The translations under genes were made by a program, and so were the position numbers. Source: Candidatus Pantoea formicae (GTDB lineage Bacteria > Pseudomonadota > Gammaproteobacteria > Enterobacterales > Enterobacteriaceae). From it: a DNA stretch of 64,000 nucleotides. The stretch covers positions 1 to 64,000 of the forward strand of contig NZ_VWXD01000003.1 of NCBI RefSeq assembly GCF_011752625.1. The letters are read 5' to 3'. Below the pieces are notes generated by a model. The model did no database searches. It was not told the DNA's origin and worked only from the letters and a program-made list of their open reading frames with translations. Position 1 is the first letter of the stretch. Each line of letters starts with the position of its first letter. Positions 1-9,250 of this stretch are shown here, one piece after another.

Positions 1-105
1 CGCATACACTATAACCAGAGTCGTCCCCATTCTGCGCTGGGCTGGATGACCCCATTCGAATTCGCCGAAAAATCTGCCGGTTGCCAGAATAAGCAACCAA
101 CCTGA
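1..105 (+). pseudogene. IS3-family transposase, C-terminal end (cut by window edge)
   Basis: The first 34 codons of frame 1 run open to a TGA at 103-105. They read like the end of an IS3-family OrfB integrase: an asparagine-rich lead-in, then RPHSALGWMTPFEFA, the typical C-terminal signature after the DDE catalytic core. The catalytic residues lie left of the window, so it cannot be told whether the copy is intact or a remnant. It is marked partial for that reason. The matching inverted-repeat end follows at about 167-203. Confidence 0.75.
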
Positions 106-203
106 AGCCGGTTATTCCTGATTATGCCTGGATCATATTCGGGGTCAGGGCCACCAACCGACATTACTAACTGAAGGTTGTATCTAATACTGGGGGCAGG
201 TCA
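106..203 (+). mobile_element. Right end of the IS3-family element
   Basis: Non-coding tail between the transposase stop and a terminal-repeat-like sequence. The stretch ends in GGGGGCAGGTCA at about 192-203, the inverted form of the TGACCTGCCCCC ends common on IS3-family elements of enterobacteria. The left end and target-site duplication are outside the window, so the exact junction (203 proposed) is inferred. The 180 bases that follow are AT-rich and lead into the next gene. Confidence 0.55.
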
Positions 204-389
204 GATAACTTTTAGAGAGGGCTCTTAGGGTAGGTAGTTGCCAATCTTACCCTTAATACGTAAACAGTTTAACCTAATGTTTTATAAGAAAAAATTATCA
301 ACATTAAAACTTGTTTTGATGTGGCGATTTTTCACATGATTTAGGGTAAACTTGCCTTAATATTGTAGTGAATTTTAAGGATGAAATCC

Positions 390-719
390 ATGAAAGTTAG
401 CGAAAAATCACTGCTGGAGTCCGGCTTCAGTCATGCAGAACTGCAGAAAATAAAAAGCAATGTCGAGAATTTCGGGGGGACTCTTGATGAAGTGATTCAG
501 GATTTAGTAAAACGATTTAATATAGCTAAGTGGATAACTATTGTTGCTTTCGTAATCCTTATTTTAACAGCCGTTTTATCGACAAAAAATAACACACTAT
601 CTCTGGCCTTTTCGTTAATTGTGGGATTACCTTTTATCTGGTATTTAACGCCCGCCAAACTCGCATTTAAAGCCTGGCGGTATAAAAAATATGCATTTAA
701 TATTGAGGGTGATCAGTAA
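390..719 (+). CDS. Small two-helix membrane protein, possible immunity partner of the DUF4225 protein
   Basis: No family recognised. The ATG at 390 is preferred over the one at 381, because the AAGGA at 377-381 is well spaced only for 390; this gives 109 residues. The first ~45 residues are charged and helical. Two hydrophobic segments follow, roughly residues 47-65 and 70-86, then a basic tail, so it should be an inner-membrane protein with a cytoplasmic N-terminal domain. Its 3' end overlaps the 3' end of the convergent DUF4225 gene by 23 bp. The pairing with a membrane-active-looking protein suggests immunity, but this is inference only. Base composition is AT-rich compared with the core genes. 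Confidence 0.6.
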   Translation: MKVSEKSLLESGFSHAELQKIKSNVENFGGTLDEVIQDLVKRFNIAKWITIVAFVILILTAVLSTKNNTLSLAFSLIVGLPFIWYLTPAKLAFKAWRYKKYAFNIEGDQ

Positions 720-1515
720 TTGTCATCAGATCAAAAATGACTTTAGCTTTCACGCCATAACCAACTATTTTCATGGTTAGTTTTGGCCTGCTTAACGTAT
801 TAACTTTTCTATAATAATCAATTGGAACATAGCGGAAAAGTCTCCACGCTCCGGGTTTCCTTATTAGGCCAAAAATACTATAAGCGTTAGCAATAAGTGA
901 GATTGATTTATACACGCCTAATCCACTTTTAGGACTAAACCCCATAAATTCAGCTGTAGACATAGCAGCATTAGCAGCAAACCCCTCAGATGTTGAATCA
1001 TGTAGAACTTGATGGCTAAATTCTTTGCTCAGACCATTGAATCCATCCACAACGAGTATTGCTCCAGCCAGAACACCCAATGGATTAGCGCTGGCCAGTA
1101 GCGTTGTTCCTAAAGCTATTTCTGCACCCGAAAGCACTACGTTCACCGCAGAAATGACGTAACCAACAATTTCGTTATTTTCCCGCACAAATTCCACTTT
1201 GGCGTAAAGTTTCGCAGTATTCCTGCGCAGCATTTGCCCTTGCTCTTCAAGATTTGCGGCCTCTTCCCTGAGATTTTTTATGCAGGTCATACACTCTTCA
1301 TCAGACTTTGCGCGCCTGGCGATCGCGAACTGACCTTCAATTACATCCCTTATTTCCTGCACAAACTGAAGTCGTGTAAGTCCATCCTTGATGTGAAACC
1401 CGGCTTCACGGTTAGCAGTTTCAATCAGCCTACGGGCTTCAAGATTGACCATTGTTTCTGCCCAAGCTCTATTGCGCCCATTTGAGCGCATCATAGCAAG
1501 TAATGCTTCATCCAT
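697..1515 (-). CDS. DUF4225 domain protein
   Basis: 272 residues. The N-terminal half (about 1-115) is charged and helical, with coiled-coil character. The middle (about 118-165) is a hydrophobic glycine/alanine-rich segment containing VVLSGAEIALGTTLLASANP. The C-terminal part carries GAWRLFRYVPIDYYRK, which I recognise as a conserved piece of the uncharacterised DUF4225 family. No signal peptide is present. The architecture (helical N-terminus, membrane-inserting middle) resembles pore-forming bacterial effectors, but no activity is established. It is flanked by an IS end on one side and a broken DUF3606 gene on the other, so it is accessory DNA. The ATG at 1515 has GGAACTG upstream as a plausible ribosome site. 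Confidence 0.7.
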   Translation of the reverse strand: MDEALLAMMRSNGRNRAWAETMVNLEARRLIETANREAGFHIKDGLTRLQFVQEIRDVIEGQFAIARRAKSDEECMTCIKNLREEAANLEEQGQMLRRNTAKLYAKVEFVRENNEIVGYVISAVNVVLSGAEIALGTTLLASANPLGVLAGAILVVDGFNGLSKEFSHQVLHDSTSEGFAANAAMSTAEFMGFSPKSGLGVYKSISLIANAYSIFGLIRKPGAWRLFRYVPIDYYRKVNTLSRPKLTMKIVGYGVKAKVIFDLMTITDHPQY

Positions 1516-1531
1516 TTCACAGTTCCTTTGA

Positions 1532-1812
1532 TTGGCCGATGATTTGATAATACTTAATCAGATCCACCTTTTAAATGAGAAATTAATCCAAGCGCTGGAT
1601 GACGTAAATCCGAAATGCCTTAGCATAAGTTTTGTTCCAGTGAGCGTCAGACCTCAAGGACGGCCAGTCGACAAGCGTTTCATCAACCTTTACGAATGGT
1701 GGAAGTTGAATATTGGACTAAAACGTTTGGCGTCACTGTTGCTCAATTGCGTGTAGCAATTGCAAAAGTGGCTAACGGCACTGAGAAAGTCAGGCAATTT
1801 CTTGGTAAGTAA
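1532..1812 (+). pseudogene. Frameshifted DUF3606-like remnant
   Basis: From a TTG at 1532 one frame runs through RPQGRPVDKRFINLYEW and then loses similarity. The next frame continues as EVEYWTKTFGVTVAQLR and ends QFLGK-stop at 1810-1812. Joined, this is a typical DUF3606 small-protein pattern (RPQ...RINLxEExEVxYWTxxFGVxxxQLRxAV). The break is at about 1700, where TGGTGG appears instead of a single TGG, a net 2-base insertion. The first ~39 residues do not look like DUF3606 and may be foreign or non-coding. DUF3606 proteins are small, of unknown function. A second, intact-looking relative lies at 58255-58461. Confidence 0.55.
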
Positions 1813-1828
1813 AACGTGACTAACCTTA

Positions 1829-1852
1829 AACCCCTCTCTGAGGGGTTTTTTA
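1829..1852 (+). terminator. Rho-independent terminator after the DUF3606 remnant
   Basis: AACCCCTCTCTGAGGGGTT hairpin followed directly by a T-run, 17 bases after the TAA at 1812. The intact terminator fits a once functional small gene. Confidence 0.85.
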
Positions 1853-1963
1853 TTGCCTTATGCTGGGCAACACCTTGTACAACTTTGAGGGTTACAGTAT
1901 GTTGATCATGCTTTATACTATGTGCAACATCGGATCGTAACACATTGATTTTAAGGGGTTATT

Positions 1964-2656
1964 ATGAATATCCGTGTCGCCCTTATTGGCGATTACCGTG
2001 CCAGTGCCGTCGCGCACCAAGCTATTCCACCTGCAGTACAGTTCGCCGCAAAGTCCCTCTCACTCCATGTCACCGCCGACTGGATCGCCACCCCAGAGAT
2101 TCAACAGCATAATATGGCGGATTACGATGCCATCTGGGTGGTACCGGGCAGCCCATACCTTAATGACGCAGGTGTATTCGAGACGATTCGCTGGGCGCGT
2201 GAACACCACAAACCGTTCCTGGGTTCTTGTGGAGGTTTCCAATACGCGGTGGTGGAATACGCCCGTAATGCGTTGGGATGGGAAGACGCCGCACATGCCG
2301 AAACCGATAAACAAGGACGTTGGGTCATTGCCCCGCTGGCCTGCTCGTTGGTCGAGCAGCGTGGCACAGTGACGTTCGAGCCGGGATCGCGTATCGCACA
2401 AGCTTATGGCGCTTTGGAAAGCGACGAAGGGTATCACTGCAACTTCGGTGTTAATCCCGAATTCAGTGCCGCGTTGGCGACGCAGAACCTAAAAATTACC
2501 TCGTGGGATTTGGAAGGGGACGTGCGCGGAGTTGAATTGACCGATCATCCGTTCTTTGTGGCAACACTGTTCCAGTCAGAACGAGCCGCGCTGCAAAACC
2601 GCCTTTCACCGCTAGTAGTTGCTTGGTTGCAGGCCGCAGCGAGTTTAAAGCCTTAA
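1964..2656 (+). CDS. CTP synthase C-terminal-like (class I amidotransferase fold) protein
   Basis: 230 residues forming a stand-alone domain like the glutaminase half of CTP synthase; the synthetase half is missing. Seen directly: an oxyanion-type PGSPYLN (61-67), and FLGSCGGFQ with nucleophile-position C89. Near the end comes DHPFFVATLFQSE, which aligns with the HPxFVACQFHPE of PyrG. The catalytic histidine of the FHPE motif is Q204 here, so the Cys-His-Glu triad is incomplete and ordinary glutamine hydrolysis is doubtful. Proteins of this kind are annotated as CTP synthase C-terminal-related, function unknown. It is a single gene with its own upstream region; AAGGGG before the ATG at 1964 is the ribosome site. 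Confidence 0.75.
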   Translation: MNIRVALIGDYRASAVAHQAIPPAVQFAAKSLSLHVTADWIATPEIQQHNMADYDAIWVVPGSPYLNDAGVFETIRWAREHHKPFLGSCGGFQYAVVEYARNALGWEDAAHAETDKQGRWVIAPLACSLVEQRGTVTFEPGSRIAQAYGALESDEGYHCNFGVNPEFSAALATQNLKITSWDLEGDVRGVELTDHPFFVATLFQSERAALQNRLSPLVVAWLQAAASLKP

Positions 2657-2730
2657 CGTAGCGTGCTGCGCACACCCTACGAAATGGAGCGGTATCGTCG
2701 TAGGGTTGCCATTTAACGTTTGCGCTGAAG
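2657..2730. repeat. Short stem-loop spacer between convergent genes
   Basis: The spacer contains GTAG...CTAC-type inverted arms (about 2658-2681) and a second GTAGGG motif at about 2700. The GTAGGG/CCCTAC sequence recurs in several intergenic spaces of this window (21789, 36196) and may be a dispersed palindromic element. No T-run, so terminator function is not clear. Confidence 0.4.
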
Positions 2731-3681
2731 TCACGCATCCAGACACAACAGCGGTTTACGCGCGCGTCCTGACTGATGATACGTCTCGATGGCCGCGCGC
2801 CACCCCGACAGCGGAAAAATCTCTACCTCGCCACAATCACTTCTGCGCAATAACGGCCAAACTTCCGCGAACAGTTGCTGCCATTCAACAGTGTTGATAT
2901 CACCCAATGTGTGACGCACATGGAACCAATGCAGCAGCGGGCGGCCTGCGTTGACCTGAACAGGTTTACCACTCAACACGCCGTAAGCCACGAAGTGCGC
3001 CTGCTCCGGCAGCGTTTGCCAAATGCGCTGCCCAACATCTCCTCCCACGGCATCGAACACCACATCTGACTGGGCGCTGAGCGCCTGAATCGCGTCAGTG
3101 GCAGATTCCAGCACCGCATCCAGGCCCATGGCGTGTAACCTTGCAGCATGGGCAGGCGAGCGATGCGCCACCACCACACGTCTCGCACCCTGTAACTGTG
3201 CCCACTGTGCCAGCAGCATCGCGCAAGCGGACCCGCCGGCGGTAATCAGGACATGTTTCCCCGCAACTGGCCACTTTTTCAGCATAAGTAGTGCCGCTAA
3301 AGGATTGATGTATGCCCGAGCAGCAAGCGTCATGGTGATGTCATCCGGCACGGAGACCGCCAAGTGTGCTTTAACATCGACATAGCGCTGCCAACATCCC
3401 ATCCCACGTAAAGGCAGCACGCGTTTCCCCAACAGGTGTTGGAAAGTGGAGGGGGCCTGAACAACGGTGCCAACGCCTTCATATCCAGCCACTTGGGGCG
3501 GCGCAAGGCGATGACGATAAGCACCGGTAATCGGGATCAGATCGGAAGCATTGATGGGCGCATAGTGCATTTGCACGCGCAACATATCAGCGGTGCAGGA
3601 CGCTAAGGGCGCAGATTCCAACGTGAGGACGTCAGCGGGATCGCCAAATTGCCGATACCAGAGCGCCAGATTAGTGCCCAT
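2731..3681 (-). CDS. Zinc-independent MDR-family oxidoreductase (enoyl reductase/quinone reductase-like)
   Basis: Medium-chain dehydrogenase/reductase fold of 316 residues. The N-terminal GroES-like domain has the sequence YAPINASDLIPITGAYR, typical of 2-enoyl reductase (MECR/ETR1) and quinone reductase members. The cofactor domain carries HVLITAGGSACAMLLAQ, the NADP-binding glycine motif. No catalytic or structural zinc cysteine cluster is visible. The open frame extends to a TTG at 3735, inside nth. The ATG at 3681 is chosen because MGTNLALWYRQFG is how these proteins usually begin and it leaves 13 bases after the nth stop. It lies downstream of nth on the same strand and could be read through from the rsx-nth operon. 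Substrate unknown. Confidence 0.8.
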   Translation of the reverse strand: MGTNLALWYRQFGDPADVLTLESAPLASCTADMLRVQMHYAPINASDLIPITGAYRHRLAPPQVAGYEGVGTVVQAPSTFQHLLGKRVLPLRGMGCWQRYVDVKAHLAVSVPDDITMTLAARAYINPLAALLMLKKWPVAGKHVLITAGGSACAMLLAQWAQLQGARRVVVAHRSPAHAARLHAMGLDAVLESATDAIQALSAQSDVVFDAVGGDVGQRIWQTLPEQAHFVAYGVLSGKPVQVNAGRPLLHWFHVRHTLGDINTVEWQQLFAEVWPLLRRSDCGEVEIFPLSGWRAAIETYHQSGRARKPLLCLDA

Positions 3682-3694
3682 GCGCGGTGAAGGA

Positions 3695-4330
3695 TCAGAG
3701 TTCAGTTTTGGCGTCAAACTCACACAAATCTTCAATCAGGCAGGAGCCGCAGCGTGGTTTACGGGCGATGCAGGTATAACGGCCATGTAAAATCAGCCAG
3801 TGGTGGCAATCGACTTTAAAGGCGGAGGGCACCACTTTGATCAGCTTATCCTCTACCTCTTCCACATTCTTACCAGGCGCAAAGCGCGTGCGGTTGCTGA
3901 CACGGAATATATGGGTATCGACGGCAATCGTTGGCCAGCCAAAAGCGGTGTTAAGCACCACGTTCGCGGTTTTACGGCCGACGCCCGGCAATGCTTCCAG
4001 TGCTGCTCGATCTTCTGGCACTTCACCGCCATGTTGCTCAATGAGGATGCGACAAGTTTTAATCACATTCTCAGCTTTGCTGTTAAACAGGCCGATGGTC
4101 TTGATGTACTCTTTCACCCCATCAACGCCCAGCGCCAGCACGGCGGCTGGCGTGTTGGCCACGGGGTAGAGTTTAGCGGTGGCTTTATTGACGCTAACAT
4201 CGGTTGCTTGTGCGGAGAGAAGCACCGCAATCAGCAGCTCGAATGGCGAGCTAAAGTTGAGTTCAGTGGTGGGATGCGGGTTGTTATCACGCAAGCGCGT
4301 GAGAATTTGCAGACGCTTATCCTTATTCAC
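3695..4330 (-). CDS. nth: Endonuclease III (DNA glycosylase/AP lyase)
   Basis: 211 residues, the normal length. It removes oxidised pyrimidines from DNA and cleaves the abasic site by beta-elimination. Seen: helix-hairpin-helix [12 protein letters not shown] with catalytic K120, catalytic D138 in AVDTH, and the C-terminal 4Fe-4S ligands C187, C194, C197 and C203 with the family spacing CX6CX2CX5C. The start at 4330 overlaps the rsxE stop by four bases, so it is the last gene of the rsx operon, as in E. coli. Pairing a SoxR-reducing complex with an oxidative-damage repair enzyme is conserved. Confidence 0.97.
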   Translation of the reverse strand: MNKDKRLQILTRLRDNNPHPTTELNFSSPFELLIAVLLSAQATDVSVNKATAKLYPVANTPAAVLALGVDGVKEYIKTIGLFNSKAENVIKTCRILIEQHGGEVPEDRAALEALPGVGRKTANVVLNTAFGWPTIAVDTHIFRVSNRTRFAPGKNVEEVEDKLIKVVPSAFKVDCHHWLILHGRYTCIARKPRCGSCLIEDLCEFDAKTEL

Positions 4331-5028
4331 ACTGCGTTCCCGGTTTCACCTTGCGGTGCAGCTTCTGGCGCAGCAGCACGATTCGCCGCACGTTGTTTCA
4401 TCTTCTGATCGATTAAGTATTTGGCTGCCAGTAGCATACCTAAGCCAATAAAGGCACCCGGCGGCAGCATGGCGAGCAGCATGGGTGAATCAAAGTGGAA
4501 GACTTCAATACGCAGCGCTTTAGCCCATGGGCCCAACAGCTGGTCGGCACCGTTGAACAGGGTGCCGCTGCCAATCAATTCGCGAATCGAACCCAGCGTC
4601 ACCATGGCACAGGTCGCCCCCATGCCAATCGCAAAGCCATCCAGCGCTGAGAGCGGGATGCTGCTTTTAGACGCGACGGCTTCCGCGCGGCCTACAACAA
4701 TACAGTTGGTCACGATCAGCGGGATGAAGATCCCCAGCGACTGATAAAGGCCATAGGCGTAAGCGTTGATCAGCATCTGCACACAGCTCACCACTGAAGC
4801 GATGATCATGACGTAAATCGGAATACGGATTTCTGCGGGCACCCAGCGGCGCGAGGCTGAAATGGCACTGTTGGTGATGGTCAGGACTAATGTGGTGGCC
4901 AGTCCCAGCCCAAGGGCATTGGTGGCCGTTGATGTCACAGCCAATAATGGACACAGGCCAAGCAGTTGGACTAATGCGGAGTTATTCTTCCACAAGCCGC
5001 CGACCAGCAGGTTTTTTGCTTCACTCAT
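4327..5028 (-). CDS. rsxE: Rsx/Rnf electron transport complex subunit E
   Basis: 233 residues from the ATG at 5028, which overlaps the rsxG stop as ATGA; the frame is open a little further upstream, but the shorter start matches the family (MSEAKNLL). Polytopic inner-membrane subunit of the NqrD/RnfE family. The conserved cysteine-bearing helices [10 protein letters not shown] (about 28-37) and [17 protein letters not shown] (about 100-116) match the membrane 2Fe-2S ligand sites shared with RsxA. The C-terminal tail is rich in alanine, glutamate and proline. It works with RsxABCDG to move electrons that reduce SoxR. Confidence 0.96.
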   Translation of the reverse strand: MSEAKNLLVGGLWKNNSALVQLLGLCPLLAVTSTATNALGLGLATTLVLTITNSAISASRRWVPAEIRIPIYVMIIASVVSCVQMLINAYAYGLYQSLGIFIPLIVTNCIVVGRAEAVASKSSIPLSALDGFAIGMGATCAMVTLGSIRELIGSGTLFNGADQLLGPWAKALRIEVFHFDSPMLLAMLPPGAFIGLGMLLAAKYLIDQKMKQRAANRAAAPEAAPQGETGNAV

Positions 5029-5660
5029 GGTGCATCTCCACATTCAGGCAGCGAAGAGAGCTTCGCTGGCAACGTTTCAATCAGCAGGGCAGTACGCTTG
5101 GTCGCGTTAACCACTGCGCGTGGCGTGATGGTGGCTCCGGTAAATTGGTCGAATTCACCGCCATCTTTTTTCACCGCAAAATTTTTATCGTCGGCACCGT
5201 GAACCACTTTGCCGTTAAAACTGTTGATCCAGTCAGAAATACGCAGCTCAATTTTATCGCCAAGGCCCGGAGTCTCGTGATGTTCAACCACACGCACGCC
5301 CAGAACTTTGCCATGGAAATCGGCACCCACCAACATCTGAATGGCACCAGAATAGCCGTCTGGCGCGGTAGTCTCAAGCGCCGCTGCCACAGGTTGATCG
5401 CCTTTACGTGCCAGATAGAGATGATGTGGTTTGTCATTAACCAACGCCGCCGCATCCGTTACCAGAAAACACTCTTGCTGGATGTGGTTGTCGTACAGAT
5501 CGGTGGGTACCACCTGGTCGAGCAGTTTTTTTTGCTGTAAAGCCGTCTGATGCTCCACTGTCGGCTTGGTAACATAGTTCACCACCGCAGTGACACCGGT
5601 GGTAATCACTGCAAATGCAGCCAGCGTCACGGCATTTTTACGAATAGCATCGAACATCAT
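5025..5660 (-). CDS. rsxG: Rsx/Rnf complex subunit G (covalent FMN protein)
   Basis: 211 residues: one N-terminal membrane helix (about 10-28) and a periplasmic FMN-binding domain. The flavinylation motif is TGATIT with T177 as the phosphoester-linked threonine. The [12 protein letters not shown] segment upstream is also typical. Its start overlaps the rsxD stop (TAATG), and two consecutive ATGs (5660, 5657) are both possible. It passes electrons on the periplasmic side of the complex. Confidence 0.96.
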   Translation of the reverse strand: MMFDAIRKNAVTLAAFAVITTGVTAVVNYVTKPTVEHQTALQQKKLLDQVVPTDLYDNHIQQECFLVTDAAALVNDKPHHLYLARKGDQPVAAALETTAPDGYSGAIQMLVGADFHGKVLGVRVVEHHETPGLGDKIELRISDWINSFNGKVVHGADDKNFAVKKDGGEFDQFTGATITPRAVVNATKRTALLIETLPAKLSSLPECGDAP

Positions 5661-6718
5661 TAATCCTTGCGATGGCCATAAACGCGCGGCTGGGTGTAGT
5701 AATCAATTAGCGGCACACAAATGTTCGCCAACAGAACCGCAAAGGCCACACCGTCTGGATAACCACCAAAACTGCGAATCAGCCACACCAGCAAACCAAT
5801 CAGTGCACCATAAAGCAAGCGACCACGGTTGGTGGTTGAGGCGGTGACCGGATCGGTGGCGATAAAGAACGCGCCGAGCATGGTCGCGCCTGAGAACAAA
5901 TGAATCAGCGGTGAGTTCAGTGATTCCGGTGAGAACAACCAACCCAGGGTCGCGCAGAACGCCAGCGACACGAGGAAGCTCACCGGGATATGCCAGCGAA
6001 TGGCATTTTTCGCCAGCAGCAGCATGCCGCCGAGCAGATAACCGAGGTTAATCCACTGCCAGCCCAAACCTGCCAGCACGCCGGTATAAATCGGCTCTGC
6101 CAGCAACTGCTCTGCACTGTGTCCGGCACGCAAGCCGGTTTTGAAGGTATCCAGCGGCGTCGCCTGGCTGACACCGTCTACGCCAAGCTGAAGCTGCTGC
6201 ATGGTTTCACCCGCCAACGTGTGGTTAGTGAAAACCATACTCAGTGAATCCAGCAGGCCAGGTTTAATGGCTTGCAAGCTGTCAGGCGGCAACCAGCTGG
6301 TCATCTGCACCGGGAAGGAGATGAGCAATACAACGTAACCGACCATCGCCGGGTTGAAGGGGTTTTGCCCCAATCCGCCATAAAGTTGTTTGGCGATCAC
6401 GATAGCAAAGACGGTACCAATCACCACCAGCCACCAAGGCGCGAGCGGTGGCAGGCTGATACCGAGCAGTAATGCGGTAAGCAGCGCGGAGTTGTCGGCA
6501 AGTGTCGGCACTACCGGTGTCTTACGCAGACGCAGGATGGCGCCTTCGGTGATCCACGCGGTAGCGGTAGCCAGTAGCACCTGAATCAGAAAGCCAATAC
6601 CAAAGAAATACCACTGCGCCGCCATCCCGGGCAACGCAGCCAACACCACCAGCAGCATGATGTTGCCGGTGCTGCGGCGGTTGTGGGTATACGGAGAACT
6701 TGCAATACGAAAAGCCAT
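5660..6718 (-). CDS. rsxD: Rsx/Rnf complex subunit D (membrane FMN protein)
   Basis: 352 residues, NqrB/RnfD family, with many transmembrane helices. SQAT at 184-187 matches the FMN-threonine site of E. coli RsxD (T187). A second conserved stretch, [21 protein letters not shown], near the C-terminus is the family signature. It starts one base after the rsxC stop, so the two genes are translationally close. Confidence 0.96.
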   Translation of the reverse strand: MAFRIASSPYTHNRRSTGNIMLLVVLAALPGMAAQWYFFGIGFLIQVLLATATAWITEGAILRLRKTPVVPTLADNSALLTALLLGISLPPLAPWWLVVIGTVFAIVIAKQLYGGLGQNPFNPAMVGYVVLLISFPVQMTSWLPPDSLQAIKPGLLDSLSMVFTNHTLAGETMQQLQLGVDGVSQATPLDTFKTGLRAGHSAEQLLAEPIYTGVLAGLGWQWINLGYLLGGMLLLAKNAIRWHIPVSFLVSLAFCATLGWLFSPESLNSPLIHLFSGATMLGAFFIATDPVTASTTNRGRLLYGALIGLLVWLIRSFGGYPDGVAFAVLLANICVPLIDYYTQPRVYGHRKD

Positions 6719-9250
6719 TTATTCCTCAGTCGTCGAAGGCTGCTGCTGCGCTTTGCGCGCTTTGGCACGGGCGACCGCGGCAGCAATTGCTGCTTTGCGC
6801 GGGTCGGCGGAGTCAGGAGAGGCAGCAGCCTCCACTTCAGAAGATAATTCAGGTGCTGCATCAGCAGCTTCAGGCGCTTGTTTTGCGGCGGCAGCGGCTT
6901 TCTTCGCTTTGGCTCGCGCAATCGCGGCTTCCACCGCTGCTTTGCGCGGATCGACCTCAGCGACAGGGACCACGTCAGCCGCTTCAGGCGCTTGTTCTGC
7001 GGCGGCAGCGGCTTTCTTCGCTTTGGCTCGCGCAATCGCGGCTTCAACCGCTGCTTTGCGCGGATCGACCTCAGCGACAGGGGCCGCGTCTGCAGCTTCA
7101 GGCGCTTGTTCTGCGGCGGCGGCTTTCTTCGCTTTGGCTCGCGCAATGGCGGCTTCAACCGCTGCTTTACGCGGATCGATCTCAGCGACAGGGGCCGCGT
7201 CAGTAGCTTCAGGCGCTTGTTCTGCGGCGGCAGCGGCTTTCTTCGCTTTGGCTCGCGCAATGGCGGCTTCCACCGCTGCTTTACGCGGATCGACCTCAGC
7301 GACAGGGGCCGCGTCAGCAACTTCAGGCGCTTGTTCTGCGGTGGCGGCAGCTTTCTTCGCTTTGGCTCGCGCAATGGCGGCTTCCACCGCTGCTTTACGC
7401 GGATCGACCTCAGCGGCAGGGGCCGCATCAGCAGCTTCAGGCACTCGTTCTGCGGCGGCGGCTTTCTTCGCTTTAGCACGGGCAATGGCGGCTTCAACCG
7501 CTGCTTTGCGTGGATCAGTCTCAGCCGCAGGTGTTTCCACAACGTCGCTAACCGGTTGCTCAGCGACACCTGACTTCTTCGCCTTCGCACGGGCAATCGC
7601 TGCTTCAACCGCGGCTTTGCGAGGATCGCCAGCCTGACGGCTCAGCGCCTGGGTTTCAGCCTGTTTTTCCGCCTGCTGAGCCAATGCTTGCGCATGGCGG
7701 GCCTCGCGCTCTGCAGTTTCCTGCTCTGGTGTTTTGGCGGCGCGCGCTTTTACGCGCGCGATGGCTGCGTCGCGTTCACCTGTGTCGGTGCGCGCCACGC
7801 GCTGTTTAGCTTCTTCATGACGCGCTTCACGCGCCAGTTTTTCCCGCTCTAAACGTGCCTGACGGGCTTCAAAACGCGCTTTAGCTTCGGCGGTGCGCTT
7901 CGCTTCGAGATCGATAGCACGCAGTTCTGCTTTTTCCTGGCGGTAATATTGCACCAGCGGAATATTACTCGGGCAGACATAAGCACAGGCACCGCACTCG
8001 ATGCAGTCATCAATATTGTGGGCTCGCGCTTTCTCATGATCGCCGCCCTGGCTGTACCAGAACAACTGTTGCGGTAACAGCTTCGCCGGGCAGGCATCCG
8101 CACAGGCACTGCAACGAATACAAGACTGTTCTTCTTCGTTATTGCCCATCTCACTAGCGGACGGTGCCAGAATACAGTTGGAGATTTTCACCAGCGGGAC
8201 ATTGAGCGAGGGCAGAGTAAAGCCCATCAAAGGGCCCCCCATAATCACCATCTGACGTGCACTCGGTGTGAAACCGACATGATGCAACAAATGGCTGACG
8301 GGCGTACCTAAACGACCCCAGACGTTACGCGGTTGAGCAATCGCCTCACCGGTCAAGGTGACAACACGCTCCGTGATGGGTTCACCATCGATAATGGCGC
8401 GTTTTACCGCCCACGCGGTGCCAACGTTCTGCATCAGTACGCCAATATCGGTCGAGCGACCGCCGTGCGGCACTTCAACGCCCGTGAGAATTTGGGTCAG
8501 CTGTTTAGCACCGCCAGAAGGGTATTTGGTGGGGATAACGCGCAGTTGCAACTCGCGATCGCCACCTAATGCCTGTTTCAATGCTGCAATCGCTTCGGGT
8601 TTGTTATCTTCAATCCCGATTAACACACGCTCTGCCTGTAAAACCCACGCGAGAATACGGCAGCCTTCCAGCACTTCAGCTGCGCAATCCTGCATTAAAC
8701 GATCGTCAGCGGTGATGTATGGTTCACACTCGGCGGCATTGATGATCAGGGTTTTCACGCCACGCAAACCGCCACGCAGTTTGGTGGCCGTCGGGAAGCC
8801 CGCGCCGCCTAAACCGGCGACGCCTGCCTCATGAATGCGCTTGACAACATCCTCACGCGACAGCGCACGGAAGTCAGGTTGCGGATCGAGTGTGGTCCAA
8901 CGGTCTTCACCATCGGCGCGCAGAAAAATGCACAGTTCAGAAAGACCCGAAGGGTGCGCCGTCATATGTGGCGCAATGGCTTCGATGGTGCCGGAAGTCG
9001 GCGCGTGGACCGGTAGCATGCGTCCGCTACCAAAAGTCAGCGGTTGACCGCGCAGAACGTGATCGCCCGGCGACACACAGATCTCGCCTTCATGGCCAAT
9101 GTGCTGCTTTAACGGAATGATAAATTGTTCAGGCAGCGGCAACTGACTTAACGGCGTGCCATTAGATTGGGTTTTCATCTCTGGCGGATGAATACCGCCC
9201 TGAAAATCCCACAGTTTTTCTTTGCGGAACAGTTTTAGCAGATTAAGCAT
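6719..9250 (-). CDS. rsxC: Rsx/Rnf complex subunit C with expanded repeat tail
   Basis: 843 residues, about 100 longer than E. coli RsxC. The N-terminal ~450 residues are the conserved part: an NADH/FMN-binding Complex-I 51-kDa-like region with [13 protein letters not shown], then two 4Fe-4S motifs, [12 protein letters not shown] (about 376-387) and [12 protein letters not shown] (about 415-426). From about residue 455 the chain becomes a charged alanine/lysine/glutamate helix. It ends in eight repeats of 31-49 residues (most 37-38) built on [18 protein letters not shown]. The start at 9250 overlaps rsxB by 8 bases. RsxC is the likely electron-input subunit. The tail is poorly conserved in length between species, and its role is not established. 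Confidence 0.96.
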   Translation of the reverse strand: MLNLLKLFRKEKLWDFQGGIHPPEMKTQSNGTPLSQLPLPEQFIIPLKQHIGHEGEICVSPGDHVLRGQPLTFGSGRMLPVHAPTSGTIEAIAPHMTAHPSGLSELCIFLRADGEDRWTTLDPQPDFRALSREDVVKRIHEAGVAGLGGAGFPTATKLRGGLRGVKTLIINAAECEPYITADDRLMQDCAAEVLEGCRILAWVLQAERVLIGIEDNKPEAIAALKQALGGDRELQLRVIPTKYPSGGAKQLTQILTGVEVPHGGRSTDIGVLMQNVGTAWAVKRAIIDGEPITERVVTLTGEAIAQPRNVWGRLGTPVSHLLHHVGFTPSARQMVIMGGPLMGFTLPSLNVPLVKISNCILAPSASEMGNNEEEQSCIRCSACADACPAKLLPQQLFWYSQGGDHEKARAHNIDDCIECGACAYVCPSNIPLVQYYRQEKAELRAIDLEAKRTAEAKARFEARQARLEREKLAREARHEEAKQRVARTDTGERDAAIARVKARAAKTPEQETAEREARHAQALAQQAEKQAETQALSRQAGDPRKAAVEAAIARAKAKKSGVAEQPVSDVVETPAAETDPRKAAVEAAIARAKAKKAAAAERVPEAADAAPAAEVDPRKAAVEAAIARAKAKKAAATAEQAPEVADAAPVAEVDPRKAAVEAAIARAKAKKAAAAAEQAPEATDAAPVAEIDPRKAAVEAAIARAKAKKAAAAEQAPEAADAAPVAEVDPRKAAVEAAIARAKAKKAAAAAEQAPEAADVVPVAEVDPRKAAVEAAIARAKAKKAAAAAKQAPEAADAAPELSSEVEAAASPDSADPRKAAIAAAVARAKARKAQQQPSTTEE
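6762..7629 (-). repeat. Eight in-frame tandem repeats (about 111-117 bp) in the rsxC 3' region
   Basis: Each unit encodes [18 protein letters not shown] followed by an Ala/Glu/Pro linker such as [16 protein letters not shown]. The middle six units are nearly identical at the DNA level, which suggests recent slippage or recombination; the outermost two ([20 protein letters not shown] at the N-terminal side, [12 protein letters not shown] at the end) are divergent. Most units differ by whole codons, so the frame is kept. The repeats create long false open frames in other phases. Confidence 0.9.

Noticed and set aside
3800..4408. 202-codon plus-strand frame over nth
   Set aside because: Antisense to the well conserved nth and into rsxE; no recognisable domain or ribosome site.
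6586..7637. Long open frames in three other phases across the rsxC repeats (up to 340 codons)
   Set aside because: They are shadows produced by the tandem repeat; composition is low-complexity ([15 protein letters not shown] and [11 protein letters not shown]) and they overlap the conserved rsxC frame.
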